From contig NZ_JZWV01000204.1 of NCBI RefSeq assembly GCF_000966975.1, forward strand, positions 1-19,394: DNA of 19,394 bases, in the 5' to 3' direction. The notes under the pieces were generated by a model, which worked only from the letters and a program-made list of their open reading frames with translations, was not told the DNA's origin and made no database searches. Position 1 is the stretch's first letter, and each line of letters begins with the position of its first letter. Of this stretch, positions 1 through 6,480 are shown piece by piece. The position numbers were made by a program, and so were the translations under genes. The DNA comes from Streptomyces katrae (GTDB taxonomy: Bacteria > Actinomycetota > Actinomycetes > Streptomycetales > Streptomycetaceae).

Positions 1-402
1 TCGATGACCGGCCCGGCCGCGGCGGCGGCCGAAACCCTCGCGGCCCGGATCGTCGCCCTCCCGTCCCGGACGCGGCGGCCGGTCCGCGACGCGGTGGAAC
101 GGGCCCTCACCGACGGCACCGTCCTACGGCTCTCGTACGCCGACGCGACCGGCCGCGCCAGCGAACGCGCCGTGGAACCGGCCGGCCTGCTCACCGCCGA
201 GGGCCACTGGTACCTCATCGCCTGGTGCCGCACCCGCCGGGCGGGCCGCGGCTTCCGCCTGGACCGCATCACGGAAGCCACCCCGACCGACGAACCGGCC
301 CGCCCCCACGACCTGCCCACCCTCCTCCGCGGCTCGTCGGCCGCCACCGCGACCCCGCCGGCCGCGCTGGACGGGAGACCGGGCGCGCCTCTGGTTCCGT
401 GA
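1..402 (+). CDS. WYL-domain transcriptional regulator, 3' part only
   Basis: The reading frame is open from the first base of the window, so the start and the expected N-terminal DeoR-type helix-turn-helix lie upstream and are not visible. The remaining 130 or so residues carry a WYL domain: the core strand pattern 'VLRLSYADATGR', a conserved 'VEPAGLL' and the signature itself in 'GHWYLIAWC', followed by 'RGFRLDRI'. WYL domains in YafY/PafBC-type regulators are known to bind ligands or nucleic acid and control the attached helix-turn-helix. The last 30 residues are a low-complexity Ala/Pro tail outside the domain. The stop at 400-402 is followed by about 95 bp with no recognisable gene. The internal ATG at 4 is not a credible start because the domain organisation requires more N-terminal sequence. 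The family call is firm; the ligand and target genes are unknown. Confidence 0.85.
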   Translation, partial: SMTGPAAAAAETLAARIVALPSRTRRPVRDAVERALTDGTVLRLSYADATGRASERAVEPAGLLTAEGHWYLIAWCRTRRAGRGFRLDRITEATPTDEPARPHDLPTLLRGSSAATATPPAALDGRPGAPLVP

Positions 403-496
403 GAATGAGGGACGGCGTCGTGTCAGTTGGCCCTAAACCCCCGGTCCTTGACCACCGTGTCGAAGAACGCCTTGGTCCTTGACGGTTCGGGCCGGG

Positions 497-673
497 TCAG
501 CTGCCGCTGTGGGCGGGGAGAGGGTTGGATCCTGCGTGCTGTCCGGGCGGGGCGCCGGGGTGTGCGTGTGCGTGGGCGGTTGGCAGGAGCCAGGTGGCGA
601 TGAGTGCGGTCAGGAGGGCGGTCCACCACGCGATGCGGGCGCGCGTGGTGAACGGGGCGGGCTGGCGCATCAT
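497..673 (-). CDS. small secreted or membrane-anchored His/Pro-rich peptide (58 aa), unrecognised
   Basis: A short gene on the minus strand with a good ribosome site: GGAAGAAG ends three bases before a double ATG (MM at residues 1-2). The protein has a basic N-terminus with arginines at positions 3, 11 and 13, then a hydrophobic segment at about residues 14-31 containing three Trp, then 'PTAHAHAHPG'. The layout fits a signal peptide with an AHA cleavage site near residue 35, leaving about 23 residues rich in His, Pro, Gly and Ser. An uncleaved single-pass membrane protein is equally possible. It is not similar to any family I can name. It stands alone: the next gene upstream is the PQQ propeller, also on the minus strand, after a gap of about 150 bp. 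Support for it being real is the ribosome site plus the membrane segment; conservation was not tested. Confidence 0.5.
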   Translation of the reverse strand: MMRQPAPFTTRARIAWWTALLTALIATWLLPTAHAHAHPGAPPGQHAGSNPLPAHSGS

Positions 674-761
674 GTCTTCTTCCGAGAGAAGCGGATGATG
701 CGAAAAGCTAGCGAAACGCGAGGTTCCGGTCGGGCATGTCGGCCCGGGGCGGGGTGTGTCG

Positions 762-804
762 TCAGCCGTCCGGGTCGATCAGGTGGTCGGCCTTGCCGGT
801 CTTG
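762..804 (-). pseudogene. fragment of a DUF397-like 3' end
   Basis: The bases just upstream of the minus-strand stop at 762-764 encode 'GKADHLIDPDG', which matches the C-terminus 'GKADHLLDE' of the intact DUF397-like gene at 2209-2406. At DNA level 780-799 is identical to 2221-2240 over 20 bp, with further matches beyond. No start codon or ribosome site belongs to this fragment, and the rest of the DUF397 sequence is absent. The two tails are in the same orientation and bracket the PQQ propeller gene. The remainder of the 674-826 gap holds nothing I can identify. The shared sequence is seen directly; calling it a gene fragment is inference. Confidence 0.5.
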
Positions 805-826
805 CTCCCCCTGAGCGGGCCGCCGC

Positions 827-2137
827 TCACCACCGTTCGTAGGCGGTGAAGGTGTGGTCGCCGCCCGTCCCCGCGATGATGAGCTGCCCGTCGTGCTCGT
901 AGAGGGTGCCGGCACCGGGCACGGCGTCGCGGAAACGGCGGTCGTCGAGTTCCTCGCCGTTGTCGGCGTCGTACTCCAGCAGGTCGGTGATCTTGCTGCT
1001 CTGGGTGGACCACTCGCCCAGGACGGTGATCCGGTCACCCCGCGCGGTCAGCGCGGCGGCGGGGTCGTCCAGGGTCACCTTCCACACCTCCTCGCCGGTC
1101 GTCAGGTCGAAGGCGACGAGCCGGTGCCGCTGTCCCTTCTCCCAGAAACCTTCCAGTGCGTACATGCGCTCGCCCGTGATGGCCGTCTGCGGGTAGTCGG
1201 GCTCGCCGGTCCGGCCGCGTCCGCCGCTGAACTCGATGCCGGGGCGCGGCCGTCCGTCCTGGCCGAAGGGGGTGTATCTGCCCGTGTCGCTGAGGACCAG
1301 GGGGTCCGTCGATTCGATGGCCACGGTGGAGCCCAGGCGCACGGGGCGGCGGGCGTCGACGGGGACGTTCCAGTTCAGGGCGCCGGTCTCGCGGTTGAAG
1401 GCGGCCGTCATCAGCTCCGGCCCGTCAGAGCTGCCGGGACTCACGCGATCGGCACCCCCGCATTCCAGGACCGCGAAGACCTGCTCCTTGCCCACGGACA
1501 CCTGCTGCGGGCCGCACCGGTCGGGCAGCGCCGCCGTCCAGCGGGGCTTTCCGGTGCGCAGGTCGAGGGCGCGCAGCGAGGTGTGCTCGTCCTTGGTCCG
1601 CGCCCCCAGCGCGTCGCGGTGGTCATGGGCGACGAGGGCGAGGTCCCGGCCCGTGTCCAGGAACCGGGCGCCCTGGCCGAGCCGGCCGGTCGTGACCGTC
1701 CGCTGGGCGGTCCACAGCTGCCGCCCGTCCTTCACGTCGAGGGCGAGGACGGTCGCACAGCCCTTGCCCTGCGGGGCGGGCTCGCTCGCCCCGCCGCCTT
1801 CCTCGCCGTAGGCGACGAGCAGGACCGACGCGTCCGCGTGCCGGGCGCTCCCGCAGATCTGGGACCGGCCGGGCGGTACGTACTCCCAGAGCTTCTTGCC
1901 GTTCTGCCCGTCGGCGATGCCGAAGCCGGTGACCGCGTCGAACCGGCTGCGGACGGCGACGTCACCGACGACCCATGTCCCGCTGGGACGCCCGTCGGCG
2001 GGCCGGTCCTTCGCGGCTGCCCACGTCCGCACGACGGCGTCGCCCGGCAAATAGCCGTTGTGCGACAGGATCCAGGCCGTGATCGACGCGATCACCGCCA
2101 GTGTGACGGCGGTTCCCGCCAACGTCTTCCCCGACAT
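827..2137 (-). CDS. membrane-anchored PQQ-type beta-propeller protein
   Basis: A 436-residue protein. Residues 5-24 are a hydrophobic signal anchor ('LAGTAVTLAVIASITAWIL'), so the rest is probably outside the membrane. Six propeller-blade motifs of the form (L/A)xDxxxGxxxW are visible: near residues 77-84 ('DGQNGKKLW'), 133-142 ('ALDVKDGRQLW'), 190-200 ('ALDLRTGKPRW'), 246-256 ('AFNRETGALNW'), 342-352 ('AFDLTTGEEVW') and a weaker one at 388-397. This matches PQQ_2-type repeats, which in many actinobacterial proteins are structural and bind no quinone. Four cysteines (95, 127, 208, 226) may form extracellular disulfides. The ATG at 2137 is chosen because AAGAGGGGGG lies 7 bases upstream and the anchor begins there; the frame stays open far upstream by chance. 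It lies 71 bp downstream of the DUF397-like gene on the same strand and could be co-transcribed with it. Function unknown. Confidence 0.8.
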   Translation of the reverse strand: MSGKTLAGTAVTLAVIASITAWILSHNGYLPGDAVVRTWAAAKDRPADGRPSGTWVVGDVAVRSRFDAVTGFGIADGQNGKKLWEYVPPGRSQICGSARHADASVLLVAYGEEGGGASEPAPQGKGCATVLALDVKDGRQLWTAQRTVTTGRLGQGARFLDTGRDLALVAHDHRDALGARTKDEHTSLRALDLRTGKPRWTAALPDRCGPQQVSVGKEQVFAVLECGGADRVSPGSSDGPELMTAAFNRETGALNWNVPVDARRPVRLGSTVAIESTDPLVLSDTGRYTPFGQDGRPRPGIEFSGGRGRTGEPDYPQTAITGERMYALEGFWEKGQRHRLVAFDLTTGEEVWKVTLDDPAAALTARGDRITVLGEWSTQSSKITDLLEYDADNGEELDDRRFRDAVPGAGTLYEHDGQLIIAGTGGDHTFTAYERW

Positions 2138-2208
2138 CGCGAGGCCCCCCTCTTGACGTTCTTTCGACGAACGCTGATCAGGGTAAGGGGGTACCGGTGG
2201 CCTGCCGG

Positions 2209-2406
2209 CTATTCGTCCAGCAGGTGGTCGGCCTTGCCGGCCTTGATGTCCCGGATGAGGGCGGAGAGGGCCTCTCGGGTGTCGACCAGCGGGGTGTCCT
2301 CCCGTCCCGCGACGGCGATGTAGCTGTTGCCGTCCTGGTCCACCCCGAGCCGGTAGCAGCTGGCACCTTCGGCGCAGTAGGGGTCTTCCCACGTGATGTC
2401 GGCCAT
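2209..2406 (-). CDS. DUF397-like small protein paired with an XRE regulator
   Basis: A 65-residue acidic protein starting with 'MADITWEDPYCAEG', with a Trp near the N-terminus, a CAEGASC pair of cysteines (11 and 17), a central 'GNSYIAVAGRED' and a C-terminal helix ending 'IKAGKADHLLDE'. Size, the early Trp, the Cys-rich turn and the terminal 'lxxxikaGk' helix fit a divergent member of the DUF397 group, small proteins that typically sit beside DUF5753 regulators in actinobacteria. The start is supported by GAGAGGACCTG immediately before the ATG. The preceding gene stops 10 bp upstream (2416), so the two are almost certainly one transcript. In characterised WhiJ-type clusters the small partner is thought to modulate the DNA-binding protein; that role is inferred here from context. 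Its tail is duplicated as a fragment at 762-804. Confidence 0.75.
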   Translation of the reverse strand: MADITWEDPYCAEGASCYRLGVDQDGNSYIAVAGREDTPLVDTREALSALIRDIKAGKADHLLDE

Positions 2407-2415
2407 CAGGTCCTC

Positions 2416-3267
2416 TCAGAGTTGGCGGGCGAGGGCGTGGATGAAATCCCGTGATTCGGCAGGTGGCAGGCTGAGCCGTTCCATCCACTCCAGTTGCTGT
2501 CGGTACTTGGCCAATTGGGCCTCGGTGTGCAGGAAATCGGGGCCGTGCGTGCTGTCCACCTGCACGGTGTCGAGCTGGGGGACGGGTCCCTCCAGGTAGT
2601 TGACCGTTTGGCCGGCGCCCGGGAAGCCGCCTGCGTCGAAGGTGAGGACGCGCAGGATGATGTTGTCCCGTTCGGACATGTGCCCGAGGTACTCCAGCTG
2701 TGCCCGTGCCACTTTGGGCCCGCCGAACTGCATGCGCAGGGCTGCTTCGTGCACGACCGCGACGTATTCGGGCGCCGAGTCGCCCTCGATCACCCGTTGG
2801 CGCTCCAGCCGGTGCGCGACCCGCATCGTCACCTGTTCCTCCGGAAGCGTGGGCACGGCGAACCGGAAGAGGGCCATGGCGTGTTCGCTGGTCTGCAGCA
2901 GGCCGGGGATGTGGACCGAGTGCGCACAGAGCATGCGCGTCGCGTGGGATTCCAGTTCGGCGATGTCCAGTATCGCGGCCGACAGGGACCCCCGGTAGCG
3001 CTCCCACCACCCGCGCTTGCGGGTCTGCGTCATCGCGACGAGAGCGTTGATGTACTCCTCGTCCGCGCAGTCGCAGTGGCAGGCCAGTGCGCGGAGGCGC
3101 TCCTCGCTGATGGCGCGGATCCCCTGCTCGATCGCAGAGACCTTGGACCGGTCGAGGCCGAGCAACCCGGCAGCGGACTCCGCAGATACGTCGGCTGCCA
3201 CTCTCATCTTGCGCAGCTCGGCGCCCAGTCGCTTCTGCCGTTCTGTCGGCGAGGTGCGTGGCGGCAT
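2416..3267 (-). CDS. XRE-family regulator with DUF5753 domain (WhiJ-like)
   Basis: A 283-residue protein. Residues about 8-62 form an XRE helix-turn-helix ('LGAELRKMRVAADVSAESAAGLLGLDRSK...ISEERL'). After 'GWWERYRG' the remainder is a DUF5753 ligand- or effector-type domain, with the hallmark stretches 'IPGLLQTSEHA', 'RVAHRLERQRVI', 'VVHEAALR' and 'YLEGP'. The overall length is usual for this Streptomyces family. The ATG at 3267 ('MPPRTSPTERQKRLG') is chosen because family members commonly begin this way, but there is no clear ribosome site. An ATG at 3288 and a GTG at 3345 are alternatives; the GTG would sit six bases from the inverted repeat at 3351-3369. It is followed 10 bp later by its DUF397-like partner and is divergent from an ATPase-fold gene, the arrangement of WhiJ/AbaA-type developmental clusters. 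Autoregulation through the repeat is inferred. Confidence 0.85.
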   Translation of the reverse strand: MPPRTSPTERQKRLGAELRKMRVAADVSAESAAGLLGLDRSKVSAIEQGIRAISEERLRALACHCDCADEEYINALVAMTQTRKRGWWERYRGSLSAAILDIAELESHATRMLCAHSVHIPGLLQTSEHAMALFRFAVPTLPEEQVTMRVAHRLERQRVIEGDSAPEYVAVVHEAALRMQFGGPKVARAQLEYLGHMSERDNIILRVLTFDAGGFPGAGQTVNYLEGPVPQLDTVQVDSTHGPDFLHTEAQLAKYRQQLEWMERLSLPPAESRDFIHALARQL

Positions 3268-3350
3268 GCGTGCAGTGTGCCGTGTCATGGGGCACCGGAT
3301 CCATCCTGCCGCCCGATCCAAGCAAGCGGGTGGCCAATAGCCCACCTATC

Positions 3351-3369
3351 GCGCTACTTTAGGTAGCGC
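3351..3369. promoter_or_regulatory. perfect inverted repeat, probable operator between divergent genes
   Basis: GCGCTAC-TTTAG-GTAGCGC has 7-bp perfect arms with a 5-bp spacer. It lies between the divergent XRE regulator and the ATPase-fold gene, in a stretch less GC-rich than its surroundings. On the minus strand the spacer region gives TAAAGT, a passable -10 element for the regulator. The position and symmetry fit a dimer-binding operator for the XRE protein. The symmetry is seen; the binding is inferred. Confidence 0.5.
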
Positions 3370-3516
3370 ACCGCTCACCCAGGGGAGTCGAAGTGCATCG
3401 CCGCAGCATGCCTCGGCCTCGGCGACGGGCCACCTCCCCACACCGCGTGAGCCATCCGTGCGCGTCGAGCTTCCTACGCCAATTCGCCGTCCATCCAGAC
3501 GACTTGGGAGCCGAAC

Positions 3517-4017
3517 ATGCTCACCCCCTTCAGCGCGCCCTTCTTCGCCACCCCCACCGCCTGCCCGGTCGCCCCCGACCACCCCGCGCAACCGGCCCCG
3601 CCGGACGGGCTCTCGTGCAGCATGACGTTGCCCGCCTCCGCCCGGTCGGCCGGGATCGCCCGGCAGGCCGTGCGGGCGGCCCTGCATGCCTACGCGCTCG
3701 ACCCCCTCGAAGCCACCGCCGTGCAGGCCGCCTCCGAACTCATGGGTTCCGCCTGGCGGATGGACCCGTACGGTGAGCTGTACCTGTCGCTGAGGCATCG
3801 GGACGACGCCCTCCGCCTTATCGTGTACGACGGCCACCCCGCCCACGCCCAGCCCCGCCTCGCCGCCCTCTGCGAAGCCCGCCGCCGGGCCACCCTCCGG
3901 GTGTTCGCCGCGCTCGTCCGGGACCACGGCGGGGAGTGGGGGGTCGGGCCCTCCCGCGAACCCGGCGGGGGGACCCGTACGTGGGCCACGCTCCCCCTCC
4001 GGGTCCGGACCGCGTAG
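3517..4017 (+). CDS. RsbW/HATPase-fold regulatory protein with degenerate ATP-binding boxes
   Basis: A 166-residue protein. After a Pro/Ala-rich N-terminus of about 35 residues it follows the fold of Streptomyces anti-sigma-type ATPases: 'SARSAGIARQAVRAAL...' (helix 1), 'ATAVQAASELMGSAW' at the N-box, 'LYLSLRHRDDALRLIVYDGHP' (central strands and G1 region) and 'GTRTWATLPL' (final strand). Key positions are altered: the N-box Asn of the usual ELxxNA is Ser78, and the G2 glycine motif expected near 120-130 is replaced by 'RRRATLRVFAAL'. It may therefore not bind ATP normally. GGGAG lies 7 bases before the ATG at 3517. It is divergent from the XRE/DUF397 pair and shares the inverted repeat upstream. 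WhiJ-type clusters often include such an ATPase-like member, so a regulatory partnership is likely. A second possible GTG start with a good ribosome site exists at 3393 in another frame. Confidence 0.7.
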   Translation: MLTPFSAPFFATPTACPVAPDHPAQPAPPDGLSCSMTLPASARSAGIARQAVRAALHAYALDPLEATAVQAASELMGSAWRMDPYGELYLSLRHRDDALRLIVYDGHPAHAQPRLAALCEARRRATLRVFAALVRDHGGEWGVGPSREPGGGTRTWATLPLRVRTA

Positions 4018-4029
4018 CCGCCGCGGCGG
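4018..4029. terminator. short GC palindrome between convergent genes
   Basis: CCGCCGCGGCGG is a perfect 12-bp palindrome directly after the ATPase-fold stop codon and 10 bp from the stop of the convergent TIGR03118 gene. It could act as a small bidirectional terminator, but there is no loop of useful size and no T-tract, so support is weak. Confidence 0.25.
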
Positions 4030-4038
4030 CGGGGCCGG

Positions 4039-5247
4039 TCAGCGCTCGGCGCGGATGACTCCGAGCAGGCCGTTCTCCTCGTCGTTGATCCCCGCCGCGA
4101 ACCAGACGGCCTCACGGCCGCCGGACTTGTCGGTGCCGCGCTTGAGCCCCCAGAGGCCGGGGATCGCGATCGGGCGGCCGTTGCGGTCCTCGACGGTGCC
4201 CTTGAACTTGCCGCTGTGCCGGTCGAAGACGTTGATGCGGCCGTCGCCGAAGTTGCCGACGAGCAGGTCGCCGGCGAACTTCCCGAATCCCTTCGGCGCG
4301 ATCTCCAGACCCCAGGGCGAGTTGAGGACGCCGTCGCTCGCGAAGCGCTTCAGCAGGCGCCCCTCCTTGCTGTACACGTCGATGAAGCCGTGGCCCGCGC
4401 CGGGGACGTCGTCCTCCTTGTCCTCGTCCTGCAAGGCGTAGGTGACGAAGACCTTGTGGTCGATCTCCTTGATGTTGAACGGCGCATAGCCGGCCGGCAG
4501 GTTCGGGTCCCGGAACGCGCCGTCCGGCGGCAGGAGGCGGAAGTCCTCGTCGAAGACGTCGACGCGCGCGCCACGGAAGTTCGCGACGAGCACCCTCGGC
4601 TCGCCGCGCTCATGGCTCCGCTCCTCCTGGCCCTCCTGGGCCGCCTGGTCCTTGCGGCCCTCCCGGTCCTCCTTCAGGCGGACCAGCTCCAGCCCCTTGA
4701 AGATGGCGGTCTCGCCGCCGCTGTCCTCGTGGGCGACCGGGATCGCGTTCGTCCGGTTGACCTCCGCGTTGTACGCGAACAGGTCGCCGTGCTCCCCGGC
4801 GAAGAGGAAACGGGCCGGGCCGGTGCGCCCGGGCGGGTTGGGGTCCGTGAATTCGAGGTCGTCGCCGTCGTTGCGCACCACCCCCGTGGGCGCGCCGTCC
4901 CTGGGGAAGGTCACCACCCGGTTCAGGACGCGGACGGGCTGCCCCTTCTGACCGCCCGAGTAGGTCGTGGCCAGATCGGTGTGGTTGTCCGAGACCAGGA
5001 GCTGTCCGGCGCGGTTGGTCGCCAGGCCCCACGGGTTGGCCAGATGGGGATCGGTCACCTGGGCCCGGCCCGGGATGTCCGATACGAGGTCGACCTCCTG
5101 GAAGCCGTGGTCCTTCCGGGGATGTGGGTCCCCCGGGAGGGGCGGTGCCGCGGCGGTGAGGGCGCCGACGGTGCCGAGGGTCAGTGCGGCGGCCACCAGG
5201 CGGGTGCTCAGGGGGCGGGGGCGGCGGGACGAAGCGGGCTGGGACAT
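4039..5247 (-). CDS. secreted TIGR03118-family beta-propeller protein
   Basis: A 402-residue protein with an N-terminal signal peptide: a basic start ('[11 protein letters not shown]'), a hydrophobic core '[18 protein letters not shown]', and cleavage probably near residue 33. The mature part closely follows the TIGR03118 family in order: 'VDLVSDIPG', '[11 protein letters not shown]', 'LLVSDNHT', 'GAPTGVV', '[14 protein letters not shown]', 'FKGLEL', '[18 protein letters not shown]', '[13 protein letters not shown]', '[27 protein letters not shown]', '[11 protein letters not shown]', '[16 protein letters not shown]', '[10 protein letters not shown]' and '[15 protein letters not shown]'. The repeats resemble NHL-type propeller blades. 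Residues about 191-217 are a highly charged Glu/Arg/Lys/Gln insert not normally present. The ATG at 5247 starts the signal peptide and has GGAG about 9 bases upstream; the open frame upstream is chance. It is transcribed alone and converges with the ATPase-fold gene. The biochemical function of the family is not established. Confidence 0.9.
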   Translation of the reverse strand: MSQPASSRRPRPLSTRLVAAALTLGTVGALTAAAPPLPGDPHPRKDHGFQEVDLVSDIPGRAQVTDPHLANPWGLATNRAGQLLVSDNHTDLATTYSGGQKGQPVRVLNRVVTFPRDGAPTGVVRNDGDDLEFTDPNPPGRTGPARFLFAGEHGDLFAYNAEVNRTNAIPVAHEDSGGETAIFKGLELVRLKEDREGRKDQAAQEGQEERSHERGEPRVLVANFRGARVDVFDEDFRLLPPDGAFRDPNLPAGYAPFNIKEIDHKVFVTYALQDEDKEDDVPGAGHGFIDVYSKEGRLLKRFASDGVLNSPWGLEIAPKGFGKFAGDLLVGNFGDGRINVFDRHSGKFKGTVEDRNGRPIAIPGLWGLKRGTDKSGGREAVWFAAGINDEENGLLGVIRAER

Positions 5248-5449
5248 GCGGGTGCTCCACTCCAGCGGGGGCGAACCGGTCGGAGCCATCACAGTGGGAG
5301 GGCACGTCGGCGGTCCGGCCGACACGCGACGCCCCGCACGCTCCCCTCGAACGGCCGCGCCCAACCAGCCGAGGGGATCCCACACCCGGCAGGGGGACGG
5401 GACGAAACCCGTTCGCGCCGCCGGCCGGCCGGATGACAGGGTGCGGGGC

Positions 5450-6015
5450 ATGGCACGCCAGTACGAGATCCGGGCCGACCACGACGCGCACACGATCGTC
5501 GTCTACCAGGCCTACGCCCCCGCCATCGCCGACGCCGCCCTCCGCGCGGGCCGTTTCGTCGCTCCGTTCTCCTTCGGGCGGATGACGTGGATCAAGCCGT
5601 CCTTCCTCTGGCTGATGCACCGCAGAACTGGGCCCGCAAGCCCGGCCAGGAGCGGATCCTCGCCGTGCGGATCAGCCGGACGGGGTGGGAGGAGGCCCTG
5701 TCCCGGGCCGTGCTCACGACGACGTCCGACCCCGCCGCCCTCGCCGGCGCGGCGGTGCACGTCCAGTGGGACCCCGAGCGCTCCGCACGCGGGGCCGCGC
5801 TGAACCACTACAGCATCCAGGTCGGCATCGGCCGTGACCTCATCCGCACCTTCACCGACGAGTGGACCACCGGCATCACCGACCTCACCCCGCAGGTCCG
5901 CAAGGCCGCCGCCCTGATCCAGGGCGGGCAGGCCGCCAAGGCGCAGCGGCTGCTGCCGCCCGAACGGGTCTACCCGCTGCCCGCCGCCTTGGAGGCCCGG
6001 CTCAGCCGGCCCTGA
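5450..6015 (+). pseudogene. DUF4291 family gene interrupted by a one-base frameshift
   Basis: Two reading frames join to make one DUF4291 protein of about 188 residues. The first frame begins at the ATG at 5450 with the diagnostic '[18 protein letters not shown]', '[20 protein letters not shown]' and '[13 protein letters not shown]'. The family continues with an '(S)[12 protein letters not shown]' segment, and exactly this appears in the next frame from about 5626 ('[18 protein letters not shown]'), running to the stop at 6013-6015. At 5621-5630 the sequence CGCAGAACTG appears to lack one base, probably a C after CGCAG. As written, the first frame would read on to 5803 with unrelated sequence. 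Either the gene is inactivated or this is a sequencing error. DUF4291 has no established function. It converges with the VOC gene after 38 bp. Confidence 0.85.
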
Positions 6016-6031
6016 GGCCCGGGGCCAGGGC
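6009..6031. terminator. bulged hairpin at the DUF4291/VOC convergence
   Basis: GCCCT..GGCC at 6009-6019 can pair with GGCC..AGGGC at 6023-6031, giving about nine base pairs with a two-base bulge. It overlaps the DUF4291 stop codon and lies between convergent genes. There is no T-tract, so the call is tentative. Confidence 0.3.
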
Positions 6032-6053
6032 GTACGCCGTCAGGGGCGCCGCG

Positions 6054-6470
6054 TCAGCCCTTGCGGGGCTGGTTGAAGCGCAGCATGTTCCCGGCCGGGT
6101 CGCGGAAGGCGCAGTCGCGGACCCCGTACGGCTGGTCCATCGGCTCCTGGAGCACGTCACCGCCCGCGGCGCGGATCCGCTCGAAGGTGGCGTCCACGTC
6201 GTCGGTGGTGAAGATGACCCCGCGCAGCATGCCCTTCGCCAGCAGCTCCGCGACGGCCTGGCGGTCGGCAGGGGTGGCGTTCGGGTCGGCGAGCGGGGGC
6301 TCCAGGACGATCTCCACGTCCGGCTGCTCGGGAGAGCCGACCGTCACCCAGCGCATGTTCTCGTACCCGACGTCGTTGCGGACCTCCAGGCCCAGGACGT
6401 CCCGGTAGAAGGGGATGGCCTTGTCGTGGTCGTCGACGGCGATGAAGCACTGCGAGAGCTTGATTCCCAT
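6054..6470 (-). CDS. VOC (glyoxalase/bleomycin-resistance fold) protein
   Basis: A 138-residue protein with two paired beta-alpha-beta-beta-beta modules. The first begins 'KLSQCFIAVDDHDKAIPFYRDVLGLEVRND' with 'MRWVTVGSPEQPDVEIVLEP'. The second is 'RGVIFTTDDVDATFERIRAAGGDVLQEPMDQPYGVRDCAFRDPAGNMLRFNQP'. Candidate metal or catalytic positions in this fold are the Glu near 54 and the residues of 'RDPAGNMLRF'; the residue often found as the first His ligand is Gln7. Members are metal-dependent enzymes or drug-binding proteins, so substrate cannot be assigned. The ATG at 6470 has GGAGCC directly upstream, overlapping the end of the AraC gene 10 bp away, so the two genes are translationally close and form one operon. 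AraC-VOC pairs of this type recur in Streptomyces. Confidence 0.88.
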   Translation of the reverse strand: MGIKLSQCFIAVDDHDKAIPFYRDVLGLEVRNDVGYENMRWVTVGSPEQPDVEIVLEPPLADPNATPADRQAVAELLAKGMLRGVIFTTDDVDATFERIRAAGGDVLQEPMDQPYGVRDCAFRDPAGNMLRFNQPRKG

Positions 6471-6480
6471 GGCTCCGACG

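Noticed and set aside
441..483. GGTCCTTGAC repeated at 441-450 and 474-483
   Set aside because: Only 10 bp, no further similarity between flanks, and no associated gene; probably chance.
423..629. Minus-strand 68-residue frame ending 'FFDTVVKDRGFRAN'
   Set aside because: Its end vaguely resembles a helix of a small regulator or transposase fragment, but there is no ribosome site, the start is Arg/Pro-rich, and it overlaps the better-supported small gene at 497-673.
2138..3337. Open frame running from the PQQ gene up through the regulator, making an apparent 836-residue protein
   Set aside because: The upstream part is Arg/Pro/Gly-rich shadow coding overlapping the XRE and DUF397 genes. The PQQ protein has its own ribosome site and membrane anchor at 2137.
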